A stretch of DNA of 64,000 bases. Source: Candidatus Thorarchaeota archaeon. GTDB lineage: Archaea; Asgardarchaeota; Thorarchaeia; Thorarchaeales; Thorarchaeaceae. Each line of letters opens with the position of its first letter. Within the stretch, counting starts at the first letter, position 1. The DNA lies in the NCBI GenBank assembly GCA_019057475.1, contig DXJO01000007.1, positions 43,192 through 107,191 of the forward strand. Reading direction: 5' to 3'. Below are positions 1-7,283 of the stretch, one piece after another. The notes under the pieces were generated by a model. It was not told where the DNA came from and made no database searches. It saw nothing but the letters and a program-made list of their open reading frames with translations. Made by a program: the position numbers and the translations under genes.

Positions 1-93
1 TACTGTCGTCTTCTTGCCACTACTTGACTTACCAGCGCTACGCTTCTTTTTCTTGCCAGACTTGGTGCGTCCAGTCTTCTTCGAAGGACTCAT
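1..93 (-). CDS. Lysine-rich basic protein, N-terminus only (runs off left edge)
   Basis: Reading leftward from an ATG at 93, about 31 codons are open to the window edge. They encode a very basic stretch rich in Lys, Ser, Gly and Thr (it opens MSPSKKTGRTKSGKKKKR). A GGAGTG ribosome site lies about 7 bases upstream of the ATG. Such a tail suits a small nucleic-acid-binding or ribosomal protein (archaeal S25e begins in a similar Lys-rich way), but the diagnostic part lies outside the window, so no family is assigned. No gene is called between this start and cofE at 371. That stretch holds only short overlapping ORFs without convincing ribosome sites. Confidence 0.55.
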   Translation of the reverse strand, partial: MSPSKKTGRTKSGKKKKRSAGKSSSGKKTTV

Positions 94-370
94 TCTAATC
101 ACTCCGTAGGCTTCATTGGTTCAAGCCCTAAGATCTACATTATTTCGTGGATAGGAAAACGAGCGTCTTCCCCACATAAAGCAGTTCTCTGCTTCTAGTA
201 ATCGTGGAATCTCCATTATGCCTATTAGGCTTTTGCCGGTATACATGCTTGTAGAAGCATTCTGGTCCTTCTGGAGCACTCCTCCGATAGAGTGGGTTTC
301 TTCCAGAGAAGTGAACAACAAACAGAGGATTTTTCCGTGTTACAGATACCGGGGGGGCCGAGATGAAGCA

Positions 371-1126
371 TTGAACAAGCAAAGTATCTCCATCATGGCC
401 CTGGTAGGTGTCCCCATCATTGATTATGGAGATGATGTTGCAGATGCTATACTCAATGCTCTTGAACCCTCAAACATCCAGCTGCTGGATGGAGACCTGG
501 TCATTATCGCTCATACAGTCGTTTCGAAGTCCGAAGGGAGAGTTGTGCACGGTGACGAGGTGTCAGTGTCAGGCAAGGCAAGAAAAATAGCTGAACAGAA
601 TGGCTTCGATCCCGTGCAAGTCGAACTGGCATTGAGAGAAAGCAAGGAAGTGATTCGGAGTGAGGGAACTCTCATTACTGAAACCAAGACTGGACTTGTA
701 TGCAACTTCAGTGGGGTTGACCGTTCAAATGCACCCGAGGATTCGTATGTTCTTCTCCCTGAGGATCCTGACCGGAGTGCAAGAGAGATTTTGAGGAAGC
801 TGACTGATGCAACCAGCGTCAGATTAGGAATTGTCATAACCGATACACAAGGAAGACCCTGGAGAAAAGGGTCCGTGAATCTTGCAATTGGGTCTGCAGG
901 GATTAACGCATTCAAACACAATAGAGGGAAGCAAGATCTCTATGGAAGAACTCTCAAGAGATCTACTGTCTGTCAGGTGGACGAGCTGGCAGCATCCGCG
1001 GAACCCCTCATGGGACAGGCAGACGAGGGGATTCCAGTTGTTATCATCCGGGGTTACGAGTATGAAGATGGTTCAGAGAGCGGTAGAGATATTCCTCGCC
1101 CAAAGAGCGAGGACCTCTTCCACTGA
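371..1126 (+). CDS. cofE: Coenzyme F420-0:L-glutamate ligase
   Basis: CofE adds L-glutamate residues to F420-0 in a GTP-dependent reaction, a late step of coenzyme F420 synthesis in the cytoplasm. The protein has 251 residues, the usual CofE length. Family hallmarks visible are the N-terminal strand followed by GVPIIDYGDD, the metal/GTP region DGDLVIIAHTVVSKSEGRVV, the ITDTQGRPWRKG segment with the following AIGSAGI, and the late DLYGRTLKRSTVCQVDELA block. I chose the TTG at 371 because the residues between it and the next start (ATG 395) complete the family's first beta strand. The longer frame reaching back to 218 adds unrelated sequence. It converges with the next gene, only 12 bases apart. 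It implies that the organism makes F420; the other cof genes are not in this window. Confidence 0.9.
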   Translation: MNKQSISIMALVGVPIIDYGDDVADAILNALEPSNIQLLDGDLVIIAHTVVSKSEGRVVHGDEVSVSGKARKIAEQNGFDPVQVELALRESKEVIRSEGTLITETKTGLVCNFSGVDRSNAPEDSYVLLPEDPDRSAREILRKLTDATSVRLGIVITDTQGRPWRKGSVNLAIGSAGINAFKHNRGKQDLYGRTLKRSTVCQVDELAASAEPLMGQADEGIPVVIIRGYEYEDGSESGRDIPRPKSEDLFH

Positions 1127-1138
1127 CGAAGGATCGTC

Positions 1139-1957
1139 CTAGACCGGTTGCCCACACTTGCCGCAGAACTTGGAACCCGCAGGCAGTGGTTGGCCACACT
1201 TCGTACAGAACCCGCCGCCTCCCTCTGTGGGCACGTGGATGTGGATGGTTTCGCCCCCGCCTTGAGCTGGTGCTCCTCCGCCGCCTTCGAGTGGCGCTCC
1301 ACACTTTGGACATGTTGTGGCATTGGGAGCAGTTGTACCGCAATATGGGCACTTGCCTTCGTTCTGGGCAGAATTGACATTTGCAATGACAGAGGGAATG
1401 ACCTTGCTCTGCTTGAACTCAAACTGCATGTTTCCGCCTGATTTGAGCTCGACTATCAGTTTCTTACCGCTCTGAGTTGCTTGACTGATTGCCACAAGCG
1501 GGAGGGCGATGGTTTCCGTATTTCCGTTCTTATCCTTGTTGTAATAGGAATCCATGGTCCATGAAGAGACCGCCACGCCAATGGATGCATAGGCTACTGT
1601 TCGGCCAGCACGCCGAATCGCGCGTCCGGCAACGCCGCCAATGCTATCTCCAATTATGTCAGCGGCTATAGCTCCACCAACTGCAGCAGCGATTCCTCCG
1701 AACTTTCCCATGCCGCCCCATTTCGAAGGCTTCTTGATCCATACGATGCGAACATCGGTGAGCTCGAGTGAGCCATCCTCACCATCAAACTTCACATCTT
1801 TTTCTCGTATCATCTTCTTTTCATAGTTCATGGTCGTGAGACCAGAACCCGAATAGGTCACTGTTAGAAAGCCAGGTCGTTCTCCCAAGTTTAACACCGA
1901 CCGTTTCTTGATATCAAATGATTTTAACTTTGCTGAGGATGAACTACGGAACTGCAT
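1139..1957 (-). CDS. Membrane-associated double zinc-ribbon protein
   Basis: This is a 272-residue protein of unknown function. In order it shows an N-terminal beta-rich region of about 75 residues resembling bacterial PH-like or GRAM-type folds, a Gly/Ala-rich hydrophobic segment (about 85-120) with glycine-zipper character, a second beta region, then two zinc ribbons. The ribbons are CPYCGTTAPNATTCPKCG and CTKCGQPLPAGSKFCGKCG, separated by a Gly-rich linker with an HIHV stretch. Paired C-terminal ribbons of this kind are common in archaeal membrane proteins and usually bind Zn2+. There is no clear ribosome site, so the ATG at 1957 may be read from a short leader. The PH-like assignment is inference; the ribbons are plain in the sequence. 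Confidence 0.75.
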   Translation of the reverse strand: MQFRSSSSAKLKSFDIKKRSVLNLGERPGFLTVTYSGSGLTTMNYEKKMIREKDVKFDGEDGSLELTDVRIVWIKKPSKWGGMGKFGGIAAAVGGAIAADIIGDSIGGVAGRAIRRAGRTVAYASIGVAVSSWTMDSYYNKDKNGNTETIALPLVAISQATQSGKKLIVELKSGGNMQFEFKQSKVIPSVIANVNSAQNEGKCPYCGTTAPNATTCPKCGAPLEGGGGAPAQGGGETIHIHVPTEGGGGFCTKCGQPLPAGSKFCGKCGQPV

Positions 1958-2021
1958 GTGACAATCAAATCATATCGTCGACCTTCCCACCAAGGAAGAT
2001 CTAGCAGTTCGCACTTAGTGA

Positions 2022-3533
2022 TTACTCCTCCATGGGTTTATCGTCGAATACTTCAGTAGGCCACGACTCCGTGAATTCTTCCGAAGACTTGTCCCCGAGC
2101 ACATCTGATTCCATCGATGGTGTCGCCCAAGTGTCCTCTGTAGGGATTGGTTTTGGCTGGGCAAGTCCGTGTCTAATCAACAGCACACCCACTAAGGATA
2201 CGATCGCTATCCCCGTTAGTGTCAACGGAAAGCCATACATGGGAACGAGCATACCAAATAGTGCGATCTGCGGAATGGCAAAGACAATCGCTACGGTTGG
2301 AATGAGCGAGTAGATGCTGTTACGAATGCGATTCGGAATGACATCCAGGAGCATGCGTTGTGTGAGAATCTCTGCAAATCCGCCAAAGAAGCTCGTAGCG
2401 GCAAATGTGATGAAAGCAAGGACAATAGGGATGATCGATTGCTGTGGTATGCTCACTATGATCAAGTCGGTGAAAGGCCACAATACATCAATTGTAGGCG
2501 CATTTGCCAGCGGCGGAGGAAAGATATAGGTAATTGCTGCAAGGATTCCAAAGAATAGGAAACCACACGTTTGAAGGAGACGAAAACGGGGTATCCATTT
2601 GATGGGCTCAAATCGTTTTGACCAAATGCCTGACCGCTCCCGTGCTGCGACTCCTGGCAAGAATAAGAGTGTACGATAGCTTGCTACTGCTACGTCGGTA
2701 ATAAGGTAGCTAAAGTAGAAAGGAAAGAGAATCAGATTCCCCCAAACCATTATGCTGCTGATTGTTAACATCCCTCCGATGATAAGGTATTTGACAAACT
2801 TATCACCGAACAGGAAATTCACTCCGGACCTGAGTATTGACAAGTATTCACTTGTGGAAGGGCGTTTCTCTCGGGCTTCTCGAACCTCTGGGAAGTCCAC
2901 TACATATTTGAATACTGCAATTGCTACCACCACACAGAGGACAGCCTGGAGCTGAAACACCCAAGCCCTCTGAAATAGCATGGCCAGAATGCTGCCAGGA
3001 ATCAGTGACAGCGTCGCGACTATCCCAAAGACCATTCCAATCCGACCTTGAAAGACACCGTACTGTTTTCTATCAGTGTCCTCAGGCATCGCCGCCCTGT
3101 AATTATTGTCAAACCAAGCACCAAATGCTCCACTCTCTTGCGCCGATGCGAATCCTTGTAGTGCATAGATTACAACCAGAAAGAGGAATGGAGTCGAGCT
3201 GGTGACCAGCGACACCATATAGAATACGACACCATATAGAATGAAGGCTGAAGAGATTATATATCGCTGGCCAAGCCAGTCCCCGATCCCTCCTGTAGGA
3301 TAGTCGAAAATTGTTTGTACCGCCAGCTGAATAACTACAAGAACACCTACCAAGCCCATACCCTGCATAAAGTCGCCGCTCCCCAGAGCCTCTGCTATGA
3401 AAATGACGTAAAACGTTGTTGAGAGCATGACCGTCACGGAAATTATGGGGAAGAATACAATCATGAGCCGAGCCATTCTCATTATCCTATCGTTGGGTTC
3501 AGTGAAACCAAAGAAGTTCGCTAATCTACTCAT
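2022..3533 (-). CDS. MFS transporter, paralog 1
   Basis: This 503-residue integral membrane protein has about twelve hydrophobic helices and a long hydrophilic, acidic C-terminal tail (last ~45 residues). It belongs to the major facilitator superfamily. The substrate cannot be read from the sequence. The loop after helix 2 carries DYPTGGIGDWLGQRYI, the MFS motif-A position. The start ATG at 3533 has GGAGGA eight bases upstream and overlaps the end of a 29-codon upstream frame that I do not call. The protein is collinear with the next gene over its whole length: both open MS(R/K)L..FFG(F/L)T and share DRKQYGVFxGxIGM and GGFAEILTQR. A local duplication therefore made the pair. A TATA-like CTTAAGG lies near 3600. 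Confidence 0.88.
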   Translation of the reverse strand: MSRLANFFGFTEPNDRIMRMARLMIVFFPIISVTVMLSTTFYVIFIAEALGSGDFMQGMGLVGVLVVIQLAVQTIFDYPTGGIGDWLGQRYIISSAFILYGVVFYMVSLVTSSTPFLFLVVIYALQGFASAQESGAFGAWFDNNYRAAMPEDTDRKQYGVFQGRIGMVFGIVATLSLIPGSILAMLFQRAWVFQLQAVLCVVVAIAVFKYVVDFPEVREAREKRPSTSEYLSILRSGVNFLFGDKFVKYLIIGGMLTISSIMVWGNLILFPFYFSYLITDVAVASYRTLLFLPGVAARERSGIWSKRFEPIKWIPRFRLLQTCGFLFFGILAAITYIFPPPLANAPTIDVLWPFTDLIIVSIPQQSIIPIVLAFITFAATSFFGGFAEILTQRMLLDVIPNRIRNSIYSLIPTVAIVFAIPQIALFGMLVPMYGFPLTLTGIAIVSLVGVLLIRHGLAQPKPIPTEDTWATPSMESDVLGDKSSEEFTESWPTEVFDDKPMEE

Positions 3534-3725
3534 TCAGTCATTCCTCCATGGATTTCACCCTCTGCCTTGGAAACCGGAATTGAAAGAGTTAGGCCAAGAA
3601 TCCTTAAGACTTCTTGCATAACAGGAAGTCCAATTGACGGATGCCACTCAACTAGTTTCTTTGAACTCGAAGCGGGAATCATTCGTATCATTCTCCACTA
3701 GGTGGTTAGGCGGCCCCCAAGGGAG

Positions 3726-5165
3726 CTACTCCGCAGGGACCGCCAGTGAGATAGACTCTGTTTTGGCTATGTCGTCGTGCTTAGCTGGAATCGGGTAGCT
3801 TAGACCTTTCCGAATCATGACAACTCCGATCAAAGCCACGATTCCAACAGATGCTAGAGTCACAGGAAAGCCAGCTGTTGGTATTAGCCAGCCAAACAGC
3901 GCAATCTGAGGGATTGCGAAGATTGTTGCTATTGTAGGAGATAGAGAGTACATGCCGTTCCTGATCTTGTTCGGGATTACATCTAGTAGGATTCTCTGAG
4001 TTAGAATCTCAGCGAACCCACCGAACAATCCAGTCAGCGTGAATGTACACATTATCAATAGCACTGGCAAAACTGAACTAGCTGGCATCCGCATAATGGC
4101 AATGGTTGTGAAAGGTAGAATCACATCGATGATTGCCCCACCTGCGGCAGGGGGAAAGAGAAACATCGTGATTGCCAACACAATGTAGAACAAGAAACCT
4201 CCGAACTGAAGGAGTCGGAACCGCGGAATCCATGTCGTTGGATCGAATTTCCTAGACCAAACGCCAGATCTTTCCTGTGTGAAGATTCCGGGAATGAATA
4301 GAATTGTTCTGAAACTTGATACTGCGATGTCTGAAACCAAATACGAGAAGTATAGAGGGAAGAGAATCAGCTCAAACCATACGAATCCTGCGCTCCATAT
4401 AACGCAGCCTCCAATGGTTACGTACATCATGAACTTATTACTGAACAGGAAACTAACTCCAGACTTCAGTAGCGATGTGTACTCGTTCATGGTCGGCTTC
4501 TGTCTGGCAGCCTCTACTTCAGGGAAATCCTGCACCAGACGAAGCACGATTGCAGCTATGACCACGCACAACACTGCTTGAAGCTGGAATACCCACGCCC
4601 TGCCGAGAAGCGCTGCGATGATGCTTCCAGGTATCAGAGCTGCAGTTGCCACGATTTGGAAAAGCATTCCGATTTTTCCCCAAAACACGCCATACTGCTT
4701 TCTGTCCTTATCACCAGGCATCGCTACTCTGTAGTTATTATCAAACCAAGCATTGAATGAGCCACTGAGCTGGGAGCTTCCAATACCCATCAAAGCATAG
4801 AGAGCAATCAGGAAGACGAAGGGAGTGGTGCTATTAACCAGCGAGACCATGTAGTATGCAAGGCCATAACAAAGGAATGCGGACGCTATCACGTAGCGTT
4901 GACCAATCCAATCGCCTATCGCACCTGTTGGGTAATCCAACAAGGTCTGGACGACCATCTGAATGACGATCAAAAATCCTACGAGCATCATTCCGTCAAT
5001 GAAGGAGCCACCGCCCAAGGCCTCCGCCACGAAGACCATGAAGAAAGTGGTGCTAAGCTGTATTGTAGCAGCCACAACAGGAAGCAGCATAGACATTATC
5101 TTAGCTAACCGCAGGATCTTATCGTTTGCGTCAGTCAATCCAAAGAAGGTACCTAGTTTGCTCAC
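3726..5165 (-). CDS. MFS transporter, paralog 2
   Basis: This 479-residue major facilitator superfamily protein is a full-length paralog of the gene at 2022-3533 and shares its motif-A loop DYPTGAIGDWIGQRYV. I place the start at the GTG at 5165. It follows a strong GGAGGT site by seven bases, and from there the protein opens MSKLGTFFG, aligning with MSRLANFFG of the paralog. An upstream in-frame GTG at 5174 would add three residues and has no suitable ribosome site. The start overlaps by one base the TAG stop of a 39-codon ORF (TAGTG), and the ribosome site lies inside that ORF, which suggests translational coupling. The neighbourhood of short peptides makes export or sensing of a peptide or drug plausible, but that is inference. 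Confidence 0.88.
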   Translation of the reverse strand: MSKLGTFFGLTDANDKILRLAKIMSMLLPVVAATIQLSTTFFMVFVAEALGGGSFIDGMMLVGFLIVIQMVVQTLLDYPTGAIGDWIGQRYVIASAFLCYGLAYYMVSLVNSTTPFVFLIALYALMGIGSSQLSGSFNAWFDNNYRVAMPGDKDRKQYGVFWGKIGMLFQIVATAALIPGSIIAALLGRAWVFQLQAVLCVVIAAIVLRLVQDFPEVEAARQKPTMNEYTSLLKSGVSFLFSNKFMMYVTIGGCVIWSAGFVWFELILFPLYFSYLVSDIAVSSFRTILFIPGIFTQERSGVWSRKFDPTTWIPRFRLLQFGGFLFYIVLAITMFLFPPAAGGAIIDVILPFTTIAIMRMPASSVLPVLLIMCTFTLTGLFGGFAEILTQRILLDVIPNKIRNGMYSLSPTIATIFAIPQIALFGWLIPTAGFPVTLASVGIVALIGVVMIRKGLSYPIPAKHDDIAKTESISLAVPAE

Positions 5166-5284
5166 TACAAGCACCTCCGCTCATGACTGCCATAGAGAAC
5201 TGCCGTGACGCGAGTCCCCTTTGGGGCAAATACTGCGCATTCCACGCAGGCTGCTGCATCTGTCGGTGTTGTTTCACTTCTCAT
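5165..5284 (-). CDS. 39-residue Cys-containing small protein coupled to the MFS gene
   Basis: This short ORF runs from an ATG at 5284 to a TAG whose last base is the first base of the MFS start codon. The signals are good for its size: GAGGT seven bases upstream of the ATG, and a GATATAG TATA box at 5319-5325 that would place the transcript start close to 5296. The peptide carries three cysteines, including CVEC, and ends ERRCL. It matches no family I know. It could be a genuine small protein, a leader peptide that gates translation of the transporter, or chance. The one-base stop/start overlap and the placement of the MFS ribosome site within its last codons favour a coupled leader or partner. 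Confidence 0.5.
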   Translation of the reverse strand: MRSETTPTDAAACVECAVFAPKGTRVTAVLYGSHERRCL

Positions 5285-5311
5285 TTCGTAGACCTCACAT
5301 TTCTTTGGACT

Positions 5312-5370
5312 GGTCACACTATATCCCGTTGATGGGCAATGGTGCCCAATTCTGTGACCACTCGTGACCA
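5312..5370. promoter_or_regulatory. GGTCACA boxes, 6-bp palindrome and TATA upstream of small ORF/MFS
   Basis: The + strand holds GGTCACA at 5312-5318, its reverse complement TGTGACC at 5353-5359, and a third copy CGTGACC at 5363-5369. Between them lies the perfect inverted repeat TGGGCA-n4-TGCCCA (5333-5348), immediately upstream of the minus-strand TATA GATATAG (5319-5325). Their position around the TATA box of the 39-codon ORF and MFS gene is what is expected of operator sites. The same heptamer recurs upstream of the small gene at 5630-5737. Confidence 0.5.
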
Positions 5371-5376
5371 TGCAGT

Positions 5377-5478
5377 TTACCTTCTGTAGGCAAAAGCGTA
5401 AGAAACCGCTTCAGTAGACTGAACCTTTGCGATCTTCTTCAGCACGGATGAATCTCGATTGTTTGATGCTAGGGCCAT
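5377..5478 (-). CDS. 33-residue peptide, paralog A of a small-peptide pair
   Basis: This small protein of 33 residues starts MALASNNRDSS and ends QSTEAVSYAFAYRR. Support for coding: AGGAG lies about ten bases upstream of the ATG, a TATA box is 63-72 bases upstream, and a second copy (5630-5737) shares the same N- and C-termini while differing largely at synonymous positions. The peptide is polar and basic in the middle and aromatic near the end. It has no signal peptide or transmembrane helix. The E-x3-Y followed by aromatics and arginine recalls the modified part of PqqA-type RiPP precursors, but the Trp/Pro/Asp features of true PqqA are absent. The function is unknown. The context is two MFS transporters downstream on the same strand. 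Confidence 0.72.
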   Translation of the reverse strand: MALASNNRDSSVLKKIAKVQSTEAVSYAFAYRR

Positions 5479-5540
5479 ACTATCATACTCCTAAGTTTGT
5501 GTGCCAAACCTTTCTGTAGTCCATGGCTTGCACATAAGTC

Positions 5541-5550
5541 TATATAAAGG
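5541..5550 (-). promoter_or_regulatory. TATA box of peptide A
   Basis: On the minus strand an A-rich BRE-like stretch precedes CCTTTATATA. Archaeal spacing of about 25 bases predicts a transcript start near 5518-5520, giving a leader of about 40 bases with AGGAG in it. This is the strongest TATA element in the 5-6 kb region. Confidence 0.6.
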
Positions 5551-5629
5551 TTTTCTCTCCAAACCATATCCTGTGTAATCGTCTGGAGTTAAAACCCAAT
5601 CATTCACTTATCAGACACCTCTACACAAT

Positions 5630-5737
5630 CTACCTTCGGTAGGTGAATGCAAAGCTGATTGCTTCAGTTGACTGGATCTTCACGATATTCTTGTTCTTGA
5701 GCGCTGACGAGTTCCGGTTGTTAGTTGCTAGAGCCAT
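5630..5737 (-). CDS. 35-residue peptide, paralog B of a small-peptide pair
   Basis: This 35-residue protein starts MALATNNRNSS and ends QSTEAISFAFTYRR. It aligns with the peptide at 5377-5478 over its whole length with a two-residue insertion in the Lys-rich middle. Codons for the shared residues mostly differ (for example TCT/TCA, GCG/GCA, TCT/AGC, AGA/CGA), so the protein rather than the DNA has been conserved. The Tyr of the E-x3-Y motif in copy A is Phe here, while the final aromatic-RR is kept. A GTGAG lies close to the ATG, a GAGAGG lies further upstream, and a TATA box at 5769-5776 predicts a leader of only about ten bases. Like its twin, it has no recognisable domain. Confidence 0.72.
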   Translation of the reverse strand: MALATNNRNSSALKNKNIVKIQSTEAISFAFTYRR

Positions 5738-5768
5738 TATATCTCACAAGATATCCTCTCAGAATCAG

Positions 5769-5822
5769 TATATAATGCGAAGCCACAATTCAGGGTCACA
5801 GAAAGTGGTCACATCTTGTGAC
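5769..5822 (-). promoter_or_regulatory. TATA box and GGTCACA operator cluster of peptide B
   Basis: The minus-strand TATA ATTATATA (5769-5776) lies about 26 bases before the predicted transcript start near 5747. Directly upstream of it are three copies of one box: GGTCACA at 5794-5800 and 5807-5813, and the inverted TGTGAC at 5817-5822. The direct copies are spaced 13 bases apart. Upstream placement relative to the TATA box suits an activator; a repressor is also possible. From 5823 to about 6040 I see no gene. Confidence 0.5.
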
Positions 5823-6039
5823 TATGTAAAGGGAGTCTGACAGTCAAACATATATCTGAACGAGTGATTGATGAATCAGAGGATGAGGGTACAAAGAGCA
5901 CGCTCTCCTCTCACTCAGAAGACCCACACTGTTTGGGTTCCTTCTGGCATAAGTCACTTCTCATCCTAGTGAAGGATTACTTCCAATACAGGTCAATGGT
6001 ATTCCTGTGCTGACAGTACCTGCACTTGAGTGGTTCTCC

Positions 6040-6564
6040 CGCCTTCAGCTTGGTGACCTCAATGAGGGTCAGAAACCGACCAAGTGATGATGCAAAGATG
6101 TTGATCCCAATGCTCGAAGGGATGTGGGCAGATGAGCTTGAGGTGGTCTATGGTGACAAGGCGTACCTGTCGAAGATCAATGTGACCTACATTCACAGTC
6201 TGAGTGCAAAAGCTGTGATTGAACCGAAGAGGGGATTGACTGGGAAGGCTCATGGACACGGGGAGTACGCAAGGCTGGTGAAGGAGTATCCTGGAAATCC
6301 CGAGGATGGAAGGAGAAATACGAGTACGGGAAGAGGAGTCTGGTGGAGAGTGTGTTTGGAGCCGTGAAGGTGAAGTTCGGAGGGATATTGAGGTCAAGGT
6401 GATACAACAGGAGTCTTGTGGAAACCGTGTTCAGCATGATGAAGCTGAGATTCGGGGGAGGACTGAGTTCGAGAAGGTACAGAGAGCAGAGGAGAGAGTT
6501 ACTCATCATAGTGATCCTACATAATATCGGGAGGGTGAACTTCTTGGAGTATGCCGGGAGGTGA
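6040..6564 (+). pseudogene. Broken DDE transposase (IS5-like) with a duplicated C-terminal block
   Basis: The left part (about 6050-6290) reads as a transposase core with RNRPSDDAKML and VVYGDKAYLSK, where GDKAY carries a catalytic-type Asp. The N-terminus with the first Asp is absent. Near 6290 the frame shifts and continues WKEKYEYGKRSLVESVFGAV, stops at a TGA after LRSR, then resumes in the same frame with a second version of that block, NRSLVETVFSMMKLRFGG, ending EQRRELLIIVILHNI. The two versions (GKRSLVESVFGAV and NRSLVETVFSMM) are similar but not identical, so the locus looks like a fusion of two related element copies or an old internal duplication. The first D is missing and there are a frameshift and a stop, so it is inactive. 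No clear terminal inverted repeats were found. Confidence 0.75.
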
Positions 6565-6623
6565 TTTATTGGACAGAGCTTAAGAAAAGAAGGTTTTAAA
6601 TAAAACAATGATGAGTTAGATAA

Positions 6624-6648
6624 TTGCAATTATTTTTTGTAATTGCAA
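6624..6648. repeat. Perfect 9-bp inverted repeat upstream of a secreted-protein gene
   Basis: TTGCAATTA (6624-6632) and TAATTGCAA (6640-6648) flank a 7-base T-rich loop. It lies 20 bases before the start chosen for the gene at 6669 and downstream of a TATA-like TTTTAAATAAAA near 6593-6604. It could be an operator or a hairpin in the 5' leader. Confidence 0.5.
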
Positions 6649-6668
6649 CGAAGTATAATGTGAGAGAA

Positions 6669-7283
6669 ATGAAAGCAAAATTCAAATCCAAATATAAATC
6701 TGCAATCTCTCTAGCGATGTTTTTGGTTTTAGTAAACACCATGGTAATTGCTGCACCCGTGAAAGCCGCTGATCCCAGTCGCATCTTAATGATTGATATC
6801 ATGGCGATAGGAGACGATTTTGATGTTCCTGGAGCTAGAAGCTCTATCATAGGTAGGATTGAATACAATAAAGTCACCGGTGAATGTCAGGGACAGGTAG
6901 AATTTCATTTAAAACTCTATGATGAATCAGGTGAGAAAGTTTATTCGATGAAGGGAAAGCTCAAAGACGCGGCAGTTATGGAAATTCCCGCCTATTATTG
7001 CAATGTACGGGACGTCACGTGGACTAACTTATGGCTTGTCATAGGCGAGGGAAAAATTAAAACTACTGATACAGATATCGAGATAGAATATCGAGGGAAT
7101 CTAATAACCTTGCCTAATACCGGAGGTCAGTATATCACAATAAACCTCGCTATGCTTGTAAGCCCTAATGGTGAATATATTGGGGGAGTTTGGGAACAAG
7201 GAGGATGGGCTGCTGCAGGAATGTTGGGAGTATTCGGTGCGGGAACCTATTTGACAAAATATATGGAAAAATTGGTCCCATAA
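6669..7283 (+). CDS. Secreted or membrane-tethered protein of unknown function, A+T-rich
   Basis: This 204-residue protein has a clear N-terminal signal peptide: a Lys-rich start (MKAKFKSKYKSAIS), a hydrophobic core, and an Ala-rich cleavage region ending APVKAADP. The mature part is beta-rich with no domain I recognise. A hydrophobic Gly/Ala stretch near the end (WAAAGMLGVFGAGTYL) may be a short membrane anchor. I chose the ATG at 6669 because it gives a typical signal peptide; an in-frame start at 6624 adds 15 residues and overlaps an inverted repeat. The gene is visibly richer in A+T (aaa, tat, att codons) than its neighbours and sits between transposase debris and decayed sequence, so acquisition by transfer is likely. 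Confidence 0.72.
   Translation: MKAKFKSKYKSAISLAMFLVLVNTMVIAAPVKAADPSRILMIDIMAIGDDFDVPGARSSIIGRIEYNKVTGECQGQVEFHLKLYDESGEKVYSMKGKLKDAAVMEIPAYYCNVRDVTWTNLWLVIGEGKIKTTDTDIEIEYRGNLITLPNTGGQYITINLAMLVSPNGEYIGGVWEQGGWAAAGMLGVFGAGTYLTKYMEKLVP

Noticed and set aside
218..370. Extended N-terminus of CofE from the ATG at 218
   Set aside because: The added 51 residues have no match to the CofE fold; the TTG at 371 gives the normal family length and opening strand.
140..382. Minus-strand frames of 66-80 codons upstream of cofE
   Set aside because: No ribosome site, no family likeness, and two overlapping frames with equal claim; composition is not protein-like.
3534..3622. 29-codon ORF overlapping the first MFS start (ATGA)
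   Set aside because: No ribosome site and no second copy or TATA at a fitting distance; the overlap alone is weak.
5285..5371. Upstream extension of the 39-codon ORF to 68 codons (ATG 5371)
   Set aside because: The extension crosses the TATA box and GGTCACA boxes; the internal ATG at 5284 has a better ribosome site and promoter spacing.
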